Assembly (NCBI RefSeq): GCF_032118995.1
Contig: NC_092650.1
Coordinates: forward strand, 17,913,501 to 17,977,500
Reading direction: 5' to 3'
From: Asterias amurensis
Taxonomy: Eukaryota; Echinodermata; Asteroidea; Forcipulatida; Asteriidae
DNA length: 64,000 nucleotides
Shown here piece by piece: positions 20,956 through 43,690 of this stretch. Both the position numbers and the translations under genes were made by a program. The notes beneath the pieces were generated by a model. The model searched no databases and was not told where the DNA came from. It saw nothing but the letters and a program-made list of their open reading frames with translations. Numbering within the stretch: the first letter of the stretch is position 1; every line of letters starts with the position of its first letter.

Positions 20956-22136
20956 GTAAGTTTCGACGCAGATGTGTTTTTACTATTTTTAGGCCTTTAA
21001 TTGGAGTAAGACTCCCGACGGTGTCACTTATATAATAGTAGGCTAGGCCTATCTGGGCTGAAGGGTGTGCATAAATAATGCTCATGGCGCACATGATTAC
21101 ATGCATTGTTAAGTTTTTGATTGGTCTTGTGCATTTTGTTGCTTTGCCACTAACTTGTTGCATAAAGAAGGGTCGGAGGATGGATCAGTGTTTGTTTGGG
21201 AAAAACTTATGTTCGGATATAATTTCAAAAACTATGATTTTTCTCAACAGGTATTTCATTGTCAAGATGTAATGACCCCCTGCTGACTACCAACTATGAC
21301 CCAATGTTGTGTGCCATACCACAACCGAGCCCTCCTCATCACCCACCCACCACCAGCCAAGCATTCATCATGTCTCCGACCCCGTCCAATCAGAGTGGTC
21401 TATGCTACAACCTGGCCCAAGCCGGACACTCCGGACTGAGCAGTGACCCACAACCATTGCATCTCGCGTCTAGTGTTGGCCAAGGGGTTCCAGTCTCTAC
21501 TACTGAGGTCCCAATTCAGGTCTACACAAACCTAGCCCCGATTGTATCCGTAGACAGTCAACTGCAGCACCGCCAGCAGGTATTGGTATATCAAAGATGG
21601 GGGAATACAAATTTTATATGGGTGATAGGGAGGGGGGGGGGGGGGCTAAATGGATATTCCAATCACTCAAGTGCAACTGAGAAGATAAAGCGACCGTTGC
21701 TAACGATCTAAAGGGTGACGTAATAGTGACGGTGAAGGTTTTTACTAACGTGACCTTTTTTATGACCGTCACACTCATAAGGGACCCTCAACAAAACAAA
21801 CAAAAACAGCATCGACACAACATTATACAAACTTATAAAGGTTTTTTTTTCATTGACGTTGTTCCTCTATAAATGCACAGGAGAACAAAATAACAAGAAA
21901 CATTACAGTAACAGTAACATTTATTGTCGAATAAAAATACTGAAGTGGACAAAATAACAAGTTTTTGTGTGCAATACTTTACAATGTTACTTATTTTGTA
22001 TATATCTTTTTCCTTATAGGTCTGTCTTCCCCAAGTTTCAAGTGGAGAGCCGTCAGGCGGTTCATCTGCAACAGTTTCAGAGGACTGTGGAAACATTGAG
22101 GGAATGTCCAATGTATGCACCAGTACGGGTGTATAA
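20124..22136 (+). CDS. HSF5: Heat shock factor 5-like transcription factor (3 exons)
   Basis: Joined exons 20124-20955, 21251-21579 and 22020-22136 give 425 residues; phases (1, then 0) and GT-AG borders agree. Residues 19-121 form a single HSF winged-helix DNA-binding domain starting FPGKLWKLVN, with the recognition helix segment FKTQNFSSFVRQLNLYGFRK. The T-Q-N in place of the usual K-H-N and the phrase after it match HSF5/HSFY rather than HSF1-4. No heptad-repeat trimerisation region is evident in the Pro/Ser/Gln-rich remainder, also as in HSF5. Mammalian HSF5 acts in male meiosis; whether this one does is inference. The start is the first in-frame ATG (MSSSSSASLG). A run of G at 22193-22206 lies just past the stop. 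Confidence 0.88.
21251..21579 (+). CDS. HSF5: HSF5-like exon 2
   Basis: Starts after TTCTCAACAG and ends CAG|GTATTG. Encodes a Pro/Ser/Thr/Gln-rich region (NYDPMLCAIPQPSPPHH...), probably disordered. Confidence 0.8.
22020..22136 (+). CDS. HSF5: HSF5-like exon 3 (C-terminus)
   Basis: Starts after TCCTTATAG in phase 0 and encodes 38 residues ending CTSTGV before TAA. A different frame stays open to 22290; the chosen frame follows from the exon 2 phase. Confidence 0.7.
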   Translation, partial: VCLPQVSSGEPSGGSSATVSEDCGNIEGMSNVCTSTGV

Positions 22137-22382
22137 ACATGAACTATACCACAAGAAGTATCAGCAACTGATTGTGGAAAGCACACCAAGGGCCGGGGGG
22201 GGGGGGGACTCAGAACCCACCCCCTCTTTTCCTCAGAGCATCACTCACGTGAAAGACGTGTACATCAATAGTACGAATTTGAAGGAATAATAAAACAACA
22301 TTTTCAAAAATGGCACATCACTCGGTTTTTATAGCCTGTGCACTATGTTTTGTTGCTGTTTGAGCAATAATGAAATGCACAA

Positions 22383-22388
22383 AATAAA
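22383..22388 (+). terminator. Candidate polyadenylation signal of HSF5-like gene
   Basis: AATAAA about 250 bp past the stop. Another AATAAA is at 22289-22294; which is used is unknown. Confidence 0.4.
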
Positions 22389-22940
22389 GTATGACTCGAG
22401 TGTTCCAACAACCCAAAAAATGTAAGAATTTAATATTACTTTAAGTGTAAAAATGAAATGTTTTGTAAATATATTGTTGGAAACTTTGGACCGTTTGTGA
22501 GATGACCGTCTTCTTGTGAATATGTATTTATTATTACATATTATTTTATTATAATTATTAAATATTTAAATATTTATTTATTTGTTAAACTTATAAAATT
22601 AGTGGCGAATTTACATATTTTAATTATTGTGTTATTATACATTATTATACATTGTATGAAATAAATATAGATACTGGAGTCTTTAATTTATGAATAAATG
22701 TTGACTGAATGTAATTGCCTCGTTGTGAACTCGGGCTAAACAAAACATTTTCGGAAAAGTTTGGGTTGGTTGGGGGCCAAATGCTGTCAGCAGAAACGCC
22801 GTAATTGTTTATGTGTGTGTTTGGGATTACGAAAGCACAAAATAAAAATATTACTATAGGTGAAAATCTCTTCTAAACTTGCAGTGTAATCAGAAGATGG
22901 GCTCCATCTCCAAGTGTTTTGGTAACAAATAAAACTGAAA
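22389..22940. other. AT-rich intergenic stretch
   Basis: Very AT-rich (especially 22500-22700) with no gene or recognised repeat. Confidence 0.4.
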
Positions 22941-22959
22941 GTATAATAGGGACCCGATC

Positions 22960-23085
22960 CGAATTACAGGCCCGGTGTCAGATGCAATTGTGTCCGCCAT
23001 GTAATACTGCCCACTCCGGACATTTTTGCATATGCAATCGTGTCCGGGGCTATGCAAAAACCGTCCGGTGGTGGACATGTATACA
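22960..23085. repeat. Left arm of a 'GCATATGCAATCGTGTCCGG' inverted repeat
   Basis: 'TTTTTGCATATGCAATCGTG' and 'AAACCGTCCGG' recur in inverted or shuffled form at 23686-23800, flanking the next repeat. Confidence 0.6.
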
Positions 23086-23089
23086 TGAC

Positions 23090-23520
23090 TGGAGACCAGA
23101 CAACTCGACGGTTCAGACAACTCGACAGTTCGGACAACCCGACGGATGATTTGTTCAACCGTCAGACAACTCGACTTGGGGTCCAAGACAAGTCGACGGA
23201 TGGTCGTGATGGGGGCTCAGCGCGGGGCGGTAGGGGTAAATAGCGGCCTGTGGATGTACTGACTAGCGACTTGGCGATAATGCAGGGGCGTTCCCCCGGG
23301 GGGAGGGGGTACATTATGGTGGGTGGGTTTAATATCTAGGCAAACGGATAAAAATGATCAATATAGGAATGATACAGGAAAGTTCGTGTAAACTTGACAG
23401 TAAACGGAGTTCGGCCGCTCAACCGTCGACTTGTCTTGGCCATCCGTCGAGTTGTCTCAAAGTCGAGTTGTCCGAACGGACGAGTTGTCCGACGGACGAC
23501 TTGTCTTACGTTCAACCTAC
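23090..23520. repeat. 'GACAACTCGACGG' dispersed repeat, second copy
   Basis: Same family as 3060-3470, in opposite overall order: GACAACTCGACGG units at the left, then 'CCGTCGACTTGTCTTGG' and 'GAGTTGTCCGACGGACGA' at the right. Only about two copies of the 16-bp unit are present here. Confidence 0.75.
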
Positions 23521-23685
23521 GTATGCAGCGTTGATATTCACGTGTTTTTATGATTGCAGCGACTACCACCCAAACGGTCGAACATTTCCCAAACATTTTC
23601 CATGTCATTCATGACATGCACTTTATAGCTTGTAAAAAAATGGTGAACGTGTTCCGACGACAAAGCGTTTAATTTACTGCAATGG

Positions 23686-23800
23686 TGCGGACACAACTTC
23701 ATATGCAGCAGCGTCCGGGCGGACACGATTGCATATGTAAAACCGTCCGGCAGACATTATTGCATATGCAATAACGCCTCCAGATAGTATTGCAGAGGAC
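23686..23800. repeat. Right arm of the 'GCATATGCAATCGTGTCCGG' inverted repeat
   Basis: 'CGGACACGATTGCATATG', 'AAACCGTCCGG' and 'TTGCATATGCAATA' mirror 22960-23085, so the tandem-bearing repeat sits inside a larger inverted structure. Confidence 0.6.
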
Positions 23801-23839
23801 ATAGTTACATGCGACACCGGTCAAAAATAATATATGAGC

Positions 23840-24590
23840 ATCGTTTGTGCCAATTTGTTTGAGAAAAAGATCGATAACTCAGCCCAGCTTAACTCAGCCT
23901 AGCCTCCTGAAAACCTAACCCCATTAAGTCTCCAATATGATGCATGTTGCCTGTAGTTGCCTTCCGCCGGCAGGTGGTGACGCTGCTGACTTTCAAGAAA
24001 GCAGCAACATTGAATCTTTAAAGGAAAAGCTTACGCAGTTATCTAGTTTTTGAGTGACGATTTCTTTTTGTTTTTTTCCTGAATGGTTACTGCTGATCTG
24101 ATGTGAAACTACCCTTTATAGCCTTTTCTCTGCCCCTATGTTACATTGTTGCCTATATAAACGATAACATTAAATTTATAACTAAAGGAATTGGACAACC
24201 CCGCCCTTTGTTGTTGCTTAGATGGAAGGTTATTCTGAGACGATCGTGTTCGGCCCGCCCCTTTGTGTTGTTGTGTGTACAACAAAATAAACATAAAATT
24301 GTCTTGCCCAAGCTTTCTAGAGAAGATGTTATAGTATTAATAGTTAAAAGGAACCTGACTCGATTTCCAAAAAACTCTTTCAAGTGAAAAGTTCTTCTGA
24401 GTGAGACTACCCCCTTTAATAAGGCCTGGGGATGTCAAACAAACATTATTATTAAAACAATTCTTTCATACATTTTCCAAGATAATCTCTTTCAAGTGAA
24501 CAGCTGGTCTGATCATGGTCTGAGACTCCCTCCTTTTAATAGACCAAGTTCCCCGCCTCTTGTTGTTGTGTACTTATTATGTACATCAAT
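23840..24590. other. Unassigned stretch upstream of Rab2
   Basis: Two diverged direct repeats near 24340-24420 and 24470-24545 ('CTCTTTCAAGTGAA' then 'GAGACT...CC'). No gene recognised. Confidence 0.4.
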
Positions 24591-24606
24591 TATAAAAGTG
24601 ACGTCA
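24591..24606 (+). promoter_or_regulatory. TATA-like box and CRE upstream of Rab2
   Basis: TATAAAA at 24591-24597 followed by a full cAMP-response palindrome TGACGTCA at 24599-24606, about 220 bp before the Rab2 ATG. Function is inference. Confidence 0.3.
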
Positions 24607-24824
24607 ATATTACGATCGGTAAAACCATGGGTAATCAGCGCCCAGCATCTTCAACAAACATGATGTCGTCATCAAACAAAGTGAAGACCTTCCAATGGTG
24701 CCCGACAACCACAGATCAGAACCACCTGCATACGCACGGAACAAAATAACAGGGAACCAGCTTAGTTAGGGCCATACTAAAATCATTACATTATTTTCTA
24801 CACGGTGTACAAAAACAAGACAAA

Positions 24825-35596
<10,772 letters not shown>

Positions 35597-35926
35597 AAAT
35601 AGGTCTTCACATTTCCACAAAAAAAAAAAACTAAGGAGGGTGGCATTACAAGTAAGACGCGTATTATATTCTATGTTTAGACTTCATGTGCAACAACCAG
35701 TGTAAAACTTATTATTAAAAAAAAAAAAAGTAAAAAAAAAAAAAGGTGAAAATATGTAGTATATTCTGGTTATGTATTCCAAACGCCCGAGGGAGGAAAA
35801 AGGGATTGGTTTCTTTTTGAGTTGTGGACATCGGTAACCTTCCATGAATGTTTTTTGCATCCCACATGGAATTTTGTTTCTTCTGTGGGAAAAAAACCTC
35901 ATTTGTAGTTGTAAAGTTCTTACCAA

Positions 35927-35932
35927 AATAAA
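35927..35932 (+). terminator. Candidate polyadenylation signal of Rab2
   Basis: AATAAA about 330 bp after the stop, followed by a GT-rich stretch (TTTGTGATGTGATTG). Confidence 0.45.
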
Positions 35933-36099
35933 CGCATTATTTGTGATGTGATTGTAGATGAGCGCGATTGTACAAAGCCCAGCCGATCTCATTGCCTTTG
36001 AAACTGTTGTGAGATGTGCAGTGTAATGTATGTAGAGATTCTTTTCCTGGGCCTTTAGGTGGTGTTTTAGACACTAAATTCAATCATTACAAATGCATC

Positions 36100-38030
36100 G
36101 GGAAATCTAATTGGAAAACATAATGCATGGTTTGTAATTCCCAATTTTGAAAATTGGATAACTGCAGATAGTGTGGTGAACCGTACATTGTGTGGTCTTC
36201 TGTACAAAATGTGGTCAACCCTCCAGAGTGTGGTCAACCGTGCCTAGTACGGTAAACCGTACAGAGTGTGGGTAACTAGCTTTTATGTTAACTACATTGT
36301 TTTGTACAATACACATTAACTAACTTCTACAGAGAACCATGGATCCAAACCTGGGTTACAGAGCTTAGCTAACTAGTTAACTAGTTAACCATACTTTGAT
36401 TGAGTCATACTTTGAATAACCGGTTAACTTGTTCAAAGTTTTGTATGGTAAACTTGTGTTCTCCGACTTGCAAAAAGACTTCAATTATGCGGATGTATAA
36501 TGAAAAATAAATCAAAAACTTGTTTTAAAAGGAAGGTTATTTAAGAAATTAAAATGCACAAAGTGCTACTGGATGGTCAAATGTATGTGACCTAAAACAA
36601 CGTGAGGTTCATCCAGTGAAATGTTTTCATTTTCCTACATGAGGTTTTCAATTACTGAGTGGATACGACAGAAGTCACTTTCACATTGTGTACCATGGGT
36701 ACGTTTTCGGGGTCGTAACCAAAAACTGTTGAACTTGCGGTTGGTTGATCACTGGCCATTGACTAAAACAGTTAATTGGTATCGATCGGCAAAATGGACT
36801 CCAGTACAATGGTAACATCAAAAGAGTACTTCTTCTGAAATTTTTATCAGCCCGTTCTGACACAATGGACCGATCCGGCCTATCAATCAAACTGTGCGTG
36901 TTCACCCATTTGACCAATCACAGCAATGATTGTGGTTGGACAAACTTGGCCATGCGTGCGCGTATATTTGGCACGCGCGTCGGAATCGTTCCATTGTCTT
37001 TCGGTGTAAGTTGTATCCATATTAAAAAATGTACCATACAATGTATTGCTTTCTTCCTTTTGAGATTTGAAAAAAGAGAACGGTTTTAAATACCATGGAA
37101 GAAGTCTGCTTTGTTAGTACGGAGTAGTTCTATTCAGAACCATCAAGCATAGAAAACTTTAACAATAGAACATTTTTGTCTTAATTTGTAAGTTAACATT
37201 TTATGTTAAGAATTCAAATTAAAAACATTCATATATTAATCAAGCTGAACTAAAGGTTTTTTAAAAACACTTTCTTTGACTGTAATTACCTACAGCTCTA
37301 GAAGTATGTCTTATCATATTTATATATAAGGCTAAATATTATAAATACTATGTAGGAAATCAAATGAAGATTGCTTCTTTCTGATCCCCTTTGCTGCTTT
37401 ATTTCAACATGGCTTGTTAATCGCTCAATCGTTTCCTGTTTCCCATATGAAATGTCTTTCCTTCCACCATTTCACTGGTACATGTTTTCTCCTTAAGTGG
37501 AGACTTTTTTTGCAAGTTATTTTACAAAAAGATCACTTAAACAATGATTAAAAAAGAAATTGTATTGCTTTATGATAAACTTTCTTGAAAGAGTAATTCA
37601 TAACATTACTGCATGGGATAAAATCCACTGAAAACAAATAATTATTAAACATGAAATTCTGGTTAAAGAATACACCATAATTGAATGAAAAGCACATTGA
37701 AGTTGATGTTGTAGATCCTTTATGTCACGATTTAAGACGAAAAAAAATGTATATATATTAACATGATTAATATGCTTTGTGCACAGTGAATGTAACCGCT
37801 TTTTTGTGGCATGCGTCGAGTATTTGTTGTTATGTGATAACCTTGAAGTAATGGAATATAATTATTAGGGTACTAAGTTTATCTTTAAAAATATGCCTTA
37901 TGTGGAGATTGCTGTCAGATTTCAGACATACGTACTATTCAATTTTTTGTAAAACAGTAATTTGACGACCCAGTTTGAATGCATCGGGGAAAGAGGGGTG
38001 TTTGTGTAGAGGGAGGGTATACTGATGGTA
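36100..38030. other. Intergenic stretch or long Rab2 3' UTR
   Basis: Contains a degenerate tandem of 'GTGTGGTCAACCGTA' at about 36170-36270 and AT-rich DNA. No gene seen. Confidence 0.4.
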
Positions 38031-38456
38031 ATTGTTGTCAAAGACCAGGGGCGATTTCACAAGGATAGTTCTAACTTAGGACTAGTCATACAAAACTTAA
38101 GTCTAGTCCTAAAGTTAGGAAAAGTAAACTCGAGCTAAGACTAAGACTTTGCGAAATCCACCTAGTATCCTTACTTCGTGTATCCCAATATATATGCATA
38201 CAATAACATACCTATGAACATTTGGGCTCAATTGGTCAAAGACGTTCCAAGAAGGAGCCACCCCTCGTTGCATTGAGTTGTGTAATTTCAGATACCTGAG
38301 AAGGTTTCATGCCTGGAACCTTATCTCAGATTCAAAATTTGCGGGTGAAAATTAACCTCTTTTTGTAAAGCTTAAATTTTCACAGGTTTGCTGTTATATG
38401 TATTCATAAGATCACATAAAGTGCTGATACTGGTCTTTTGACAATTACCAATGTTG
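38031..38456. mobile_element. Diverged AGGCAGTGG relative with nested insertion
   Basis: Left end 'GGTAATTGTTGTCAAAGACC' and right end 'TTTTGACAATTACCAATG' match the AGGCAGTGG family. A separate palindromic element (38048-38162, 'GCGATTTCACAAGGATAG' ... 'CTTTGCGAAATCC') is inserted near the left end. Confidence 0.6.
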
Positions 38457-38856
38457 CCCAGTTCGCTTTAACCCACAGAGTTAAGATAGAAGAGTATCTT
38501 GCTGCACGTAGAGTTGTACGCACATAATATGTAGATTCTAGAAGTTTCAATGTTATGTTCAATTTTTGGAGAATGAGTTTAGCAATTGTGGGGGAAGAGC
38601 AATCGTTGTTGCCCAATTTCTAGGTACTGCTCTTTGGCAGCGTTTCTTGTTCAGCTTTTCACTATTTTCCTACTCTAAGGGATTATTAGTGCATGCGGTA
38701 GCTCTGTAAGCATGACATTTGTAATAATACTAAGAAAACGCCCAAGCTAACCAATATTCCTGCCTAGCCCTTATTTTCCTAAGGTGATTATGGATACTTC
38801 TTCTCTCTCAAACTCAAACATCCAAACTGTTGGACTCTGATTATGGTGGCATGCCA

Positions 38857-39097
38857 GGGCCCAATTTTATAGCGCTGCTTAGCGGCCGATTTTGTGCTTA
38901 CTGTGCAATTTCTATTTCATAGCGCTGCTAACCGTAACCACACGAAAAGGCATGCTAACCTTCCGGTGCTTACCGCACGAAAATAAATGACGTCACAATG
39001 CAAATCCATGGTAAACACGCAATATGGCCGCCCAATTTTCTGCTACAGTAAGCATGCAAATTTGCTTACCGTTAAGCAGCGCTATTAAATTGGGCCC
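38857..39097. mobile_element. GGGCCC-type MITE
   Basis: GGGCCCAATTTTATAGCGCTG to AGCGCTATTAAATTGGGCCC; terminal repeats nearly perfect. Confidence 0.8.
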
Positions 39098-39284
39098 TGA
39101 TCCTGAAAAGCATGATAAGTTTACTAGTGCAGTCCTCAGTCCAACAGAATCAAACAAAACATGCTGTTGGAGTTTGTTCGGTCTGGGATGGCTGACTGTA
39201 CAATGAATACCTCAAATATGACAATTCTTTGCTTTTGGTTAGAATTACCATGAAGTCTGAAGAACTGAAGAAGAAGTGAAGTAA

Positions 39285-39615
39285 GGATCCAATTTCATAA
39301 AACTGTTAAGCAATAAACAATCTTGCTTAGCAGATAATATATGCTAAAATGGTTTCATGCAACCTTGAACCCATGGACCAATCCCATTGCATTGCTCAAT
39401 CAAATTAATGGTAAGACAAGTTTTGTGCTAACTGTAACGGACATAATTGCTTAAGTGTATTTCACAGGGTAGCTAGAAAATAAGGTGACCAGCTTGTTTG
39501 CTTTCAGTAAGCACCAGCAGGTTATCAAGCCTTTACCAGAGCATAAGGTTAGCAGCTTTATGAAATGGAAACTGTAAGCACAAAGTTGGCCGCTAAGCAG
39601 CTTTGTAAAATTGGC
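39285..39615. mobile_element. GGGCCC-type MITE, decayed
   Basis: Starts GGATCCAATTTCATAAAACTG and ends 'GCAGCTTTGTAAAATTGG'. Confidence 0.55.
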
Positions 39616-40680
39616 TGAAGGCCCCGAGATGATTTTCCTGTACCGGCAGTACAGTGTGTGTAAAATACTTGTCGCACTCTTCTGTTGTTGCTTACAATTC
39701 CCCACATCTCCGAATACCTTCCCTGATAAAAAAAAATTAAAAATCTTAGAGCGATTCTTCAAACTAATGTATATCTTTATGTAGTAACCCGTGGTGAACC
39801 AACTGCATATTGTTTAGTCTTATTTATTGTAACTTCATTTATTTTTATTTCTTGAAAAAAAAAAAATGGTTTTATTGACTTAAATAATTAAGAGATTTAT
39901 TATTCACTGTTGTTAATATTTTGTGAATCGTGACTAAGTTACACCACATAGTTTGATCTGTAAATTCCAAATGCAGGGACCGTACACTACTTTATGAAAT
40001 TTCTGCAAGTGATTTCATGCTTACTTTTTTTTCCAGGTCAAACGATATCCGAGAAGAAATTGGATGGAAATTCAACTCATTTGACGAGTAAACTTTTAGG
40101 GTTTTGTTTGAAAACATACAATGATGTTTTCGATTGAGGAATTGGGATTGTTGGGCCTGGATAATTTTCGCCATTTTTCCTTCTCCCAGCATCCATCTTC
40201 TGAATTTTTTTAGAAAGTTTCTAACAAAACAAAAAAGTTATTAATCATAGTGTACAGTTCCTGAAAGCTGGCTCATTCTTCAAATAAAATGCAAAAGTTT
40301 CAATGATCCAAGAGAGGTTTTGCCTTGGAAGTTAAAAAAATGCTTATTTTATTTTGGGGGTATTTTGTTTGAAGTTTTGACCAGCTTTTTTAGGGTACCA
40401 CTACAAGTCGCCAAACCAAATAGTAAATATAATTCTAATCTTGAGACTTTGGCAAGGGACTGTATGGGGGATGTAGATGCGTGATTTATTTTGCAGTTGG
40501 TGTTGGTTGTTAGGGCAACCCGTCTTGCCACAAAATGAAAACTAAAAAAAAAATTAATAAAAACTGATGAAAATGTACCAAGACGAATGTGTGATGTAGT
40601 TTTTTTTTTAGAAGTTCTGTTTGTGACCACCAGTACTCCTTTCAGCATCGAGGATTAAAAAATAAAGAAGTTGCCTTACA
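39616..40680. other. Unassigned intergenic stretch
   Basis: AT-rich; no gene or clear repeat. Confidence 0.4.
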
Positions 40681-40689
40681 TTACAAATA

Positions 40690-40979
40690 CAAGGCCAGAG
40701 GGCCACTTCAAGGTGAGGGCTACACTGAACTGCCACCAGGAGTATGTTGCCACCTACTCATGGGGCTGAAACAGGGTTGCAAGGATGTAAGCATGGGTAG
40801 CCTACAATCCACTAAGAGTAGGAGCCTACTTTCCCAACTTATTACAAAGCAATTATGGTAAAACATTGTGCTCAGGGGCACAAGTGTCTATATACCCATA
40901 TTTGAACCCCATACTCTCTTGCCGGCCGACAACACAAGAGCTTGGGTCTGGTACCCTGTACTGCTCAGCCAAAAGTACC
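40690..40979 (-). repeat. tRNA-derived SINE
   Basis: On the minus strand the head (40899-40979) has TTTTGGCTGAGCAGT (A-box-like) and GGGGTTCAAATATGG (B-box-like), followed by a tail with 'ACACTTGTGCCCCTGAGCAC'. The AGGCAGTGG MITE at 40981 abuts its head. Confidence 0.6.
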
Positions 40980-40980
40980 C

Positions 40981-41365
40981 TTAAATGCAGTGGACACTAT
41001 TGGTAATTACTCAAAATAATTATTGGCATAAAACTTTTCTTGGTGATGAGTATGGGGAGAGGTTGATGGTAAAAAACATTGTGAGAAACGGCTACCTCTG
41101 AAGTGCCATAGTTTTTGAGAAAGAAGTAATTTTCCACGAATTTGATTTCGAGACCTCAGATTTAGAACTTGAGGTCTCGAAATCAACCATCTAAACGCAC
41201 ACAACTTCGTGTGACAAGGGTTATTTTTCTTTCACTTTTATCTCGCAACTTCGATGACCAATTGAGCTCAAATTTTCACAGGTTTGTAATTTTATGCATA
41301 TGTTGAGATACACCAACTGTGAAGACTAGTCTTTGACAATTTCCAATAGTGTCCACTGCCTTTAA
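40981..41365. mobile_element. AGGCAGTGG MITE
   Basis: TTAAATGCAGTGGACACTAT to GTGTCCACTGCCTTTAA, 385 bp. The flank after it (to about 41520) is an inverted copy of the flank of 31251-31637 ('CGATTATAATGTAC', 'AGACTGTG'). Confidence 0.88.
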
Positions 41366-43351
41366 ACCGATTATAATGTACGCATATAAATTTAATTTTA
41401 AATGCTGATTATGTGAGTCTATTCTTAAATGAAGCTTACTTTTGAGAGGGAGGGGGGTCCAAAAACATCTGATTGAAATGCTTTTAATGGCCGGACTGGT
41501 CACAGTCTGTGTAGTACGCAGTGGACACTATTGGAAAATTTACATGTACATGTAACATACAACATGTACAAGCAGTCCTGATGCCAATTACAGGATTTGA
41601 ACCGAGCTTAATTGCTGCTTACCGTAAACAAAGAATCTGTGCTTTAGAAGCAGGGAATTCTACGTTTACGTCATGTCAAAGGTTAGCAGGGAAATGTTTT
41701 GCATGTATGCTACCAGTGTTCACCTACACGACTAGCGCAGAAACTTTGCGCTTGCCCTGAAAGCAAGGAATGATGATTGCATTCGTGAAGAATTTGGCGG
41801 TAGGCAGAGCTATGTTAATGCACCATGGCTTCTCATCAAAGGTTAGAGGGGAGTGCACTCGAGTGCTAACACAAACAGAAAAGCAGTCAAAAGTTGAGTA
41901 GGTTTATAATCTTAGTTTTAATCCATTTTTGTATACTTCAAGTCTCTTAAATGTACTGTATTTTATTTATAAAACAAAACACCACAAAAAATGTTCAAAC
42001 CATATTATTCTATTTGACATCTCGGTCTCATTATGATTATGTACAGTATCTACAAACAGCTCAAATACTTCTCCCAAATTCATGTCAATACTCAAATGCT
42101 GCACGATGATTTCGGCATCAATAATAAATAATTTGGGGTTGAGCAAAGAAAAGTTTATTTGAGCGGGATTTGAATTGTGGCGTCGCTCCACCAAATCAGC
42201 TATTTAGCACTAATGTTAGCGGTTTTGCTATTTTAGTCAATATCTTTGTTAGGGGTTGCCAGTCACAGAAGCCGTTCAATCTGCAACTGCTGTATAGCCA
42301 GGGATTACATCGACATTTAATATACAGCCTGTGGAGAGGCAGCTTAGGGATCAACTTTTTATTTTAGTAAGCATTGCCTTTGACATTATTTAGATATGGA
42401 CATGTGAATTTTACCAAAAAGCATAACGACTACAACTTTTTATTAGGTATCACGAGCAGTGCACTTGGAGCTCAGCTGATGACTAGAGTGCTGGTTTTTT
42501 TTAGCAAGGGCCATGAGCACCTGCTTTGGCAGATACAGGCGCCATACAAGGCTTTGATTATTATTATTATTATCATCATCAAATAATTAACACTTTGTGT
42601 ATATCAATACGTCCTGTAATTATGTCATCTACTGTAGACTCAAAGCTTTTGATAAACACAAACCTGACCATTTCATTGTTCAAGATCATTTCTTTCAAAA
42701 CCACATTGGATAATATTGATACATGTATGATAGACAAAAGGAGGCTTGACTGTGTACAATGCAGATGCAGTCCTGGTGTCATATTCCAGGCCAGCATAGT
42801 TTACTCATTATTCTAAGACAAGGTGGATTATATTGAATGGTAAGATAGTAGGAGGGTTAATTCTGTGAGTGCTTTCACCAAATGATATCTTATTGCAAGC
42901 TGGCATACAAAACAAGTGCCCAGGGTTCCCCCTTGGACAACAGGCAAACATAAAAAGTCAGAGTTCTGAAATTTCAGTATAACCTAGTATGTTTTTTTTT
43001 ACGAGTCAAAACAATAAACACATTGTTTTTTTTATAGTAAAAACAACAACCCCAAGACGAAAGAAACCATTTTCTACCTCCTATCAAACTCAAAGCAAGA
43101 AACAAATATCCCAACAAACAGAATTGAAATAATCACAAATAAACAGTTTCTGTCAAAAACATTATAATATGCAAAAAAGTAAAGGTTTCATAAATCAACT
43201 CAGTGTATAATTTATTTCCGTACTCAAAATAAGAAAAGACAGACTTTTACAGCAGTAGGGTATCTGTGTAAAGAATTGGCACAATTTGATGTGTACAGCT
43301 CCAACTTGAAGCGAATTAGAACCACAGATCAATTATTTTTTAAATGTTGGC
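41366..43351. other. Unassigned intergenic stretch
   Basis: First 150 bp mirror the region 31090-31250. A short (ATT)n run lies at 42557-42585. No gene. Confidence 0.4.
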
Positions 43352-43690
43352 TTAAAGACTCTGAACACTGTTGGTAATTAATTGTCAAAGACTAGTCTTC
43401 TCACTTGCTGTATCTCAACATACATGTATGCATAAAATAACAACCCTGTGAAAATTTGTCAAATATAAAAAAAAGAAAACCTTGTCACACGAATGCTTGA
43501 TTTCGAGACCTCAAAGAAATCAAATTCGTGGAAAATTACTTCTTTCTCGAAAACTACTTCACTTCAGAGGGAGCTATTTCTCACAATGTTTTATACCACC
43601 AACCTCTCCCCATTACTTATTACCAAGTAAGGTTTTATGCTAATAAATAGTTTGAGTAATTACCAATAGTGTCGGAACCACTGCCTTTAA
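43352..43690. mobile_element. AGGCAGTGG MITE, internally deleted
   Basis: Starts TTAAAGACTCTGAACACTG and ends 'ACCACTGCCTTTAA'; shorter than the other copies. Confidence 0.75.

Noticed and set aside
21631..21647. Poly-G runs here, at 22193-22206 and at 27151-27164 as G-quadruplex elements
   Set aside because: Homopolymers of this length are common and prone to length error; no further structure supports a role.
22020..22290. Alternative longer C-terminal frame for the HSF5-like gene (ending STNLKE)
   Set aside because: It requires a frame not compatible with the exon 2 donor phase; kept only as a possibility if another donor is used.
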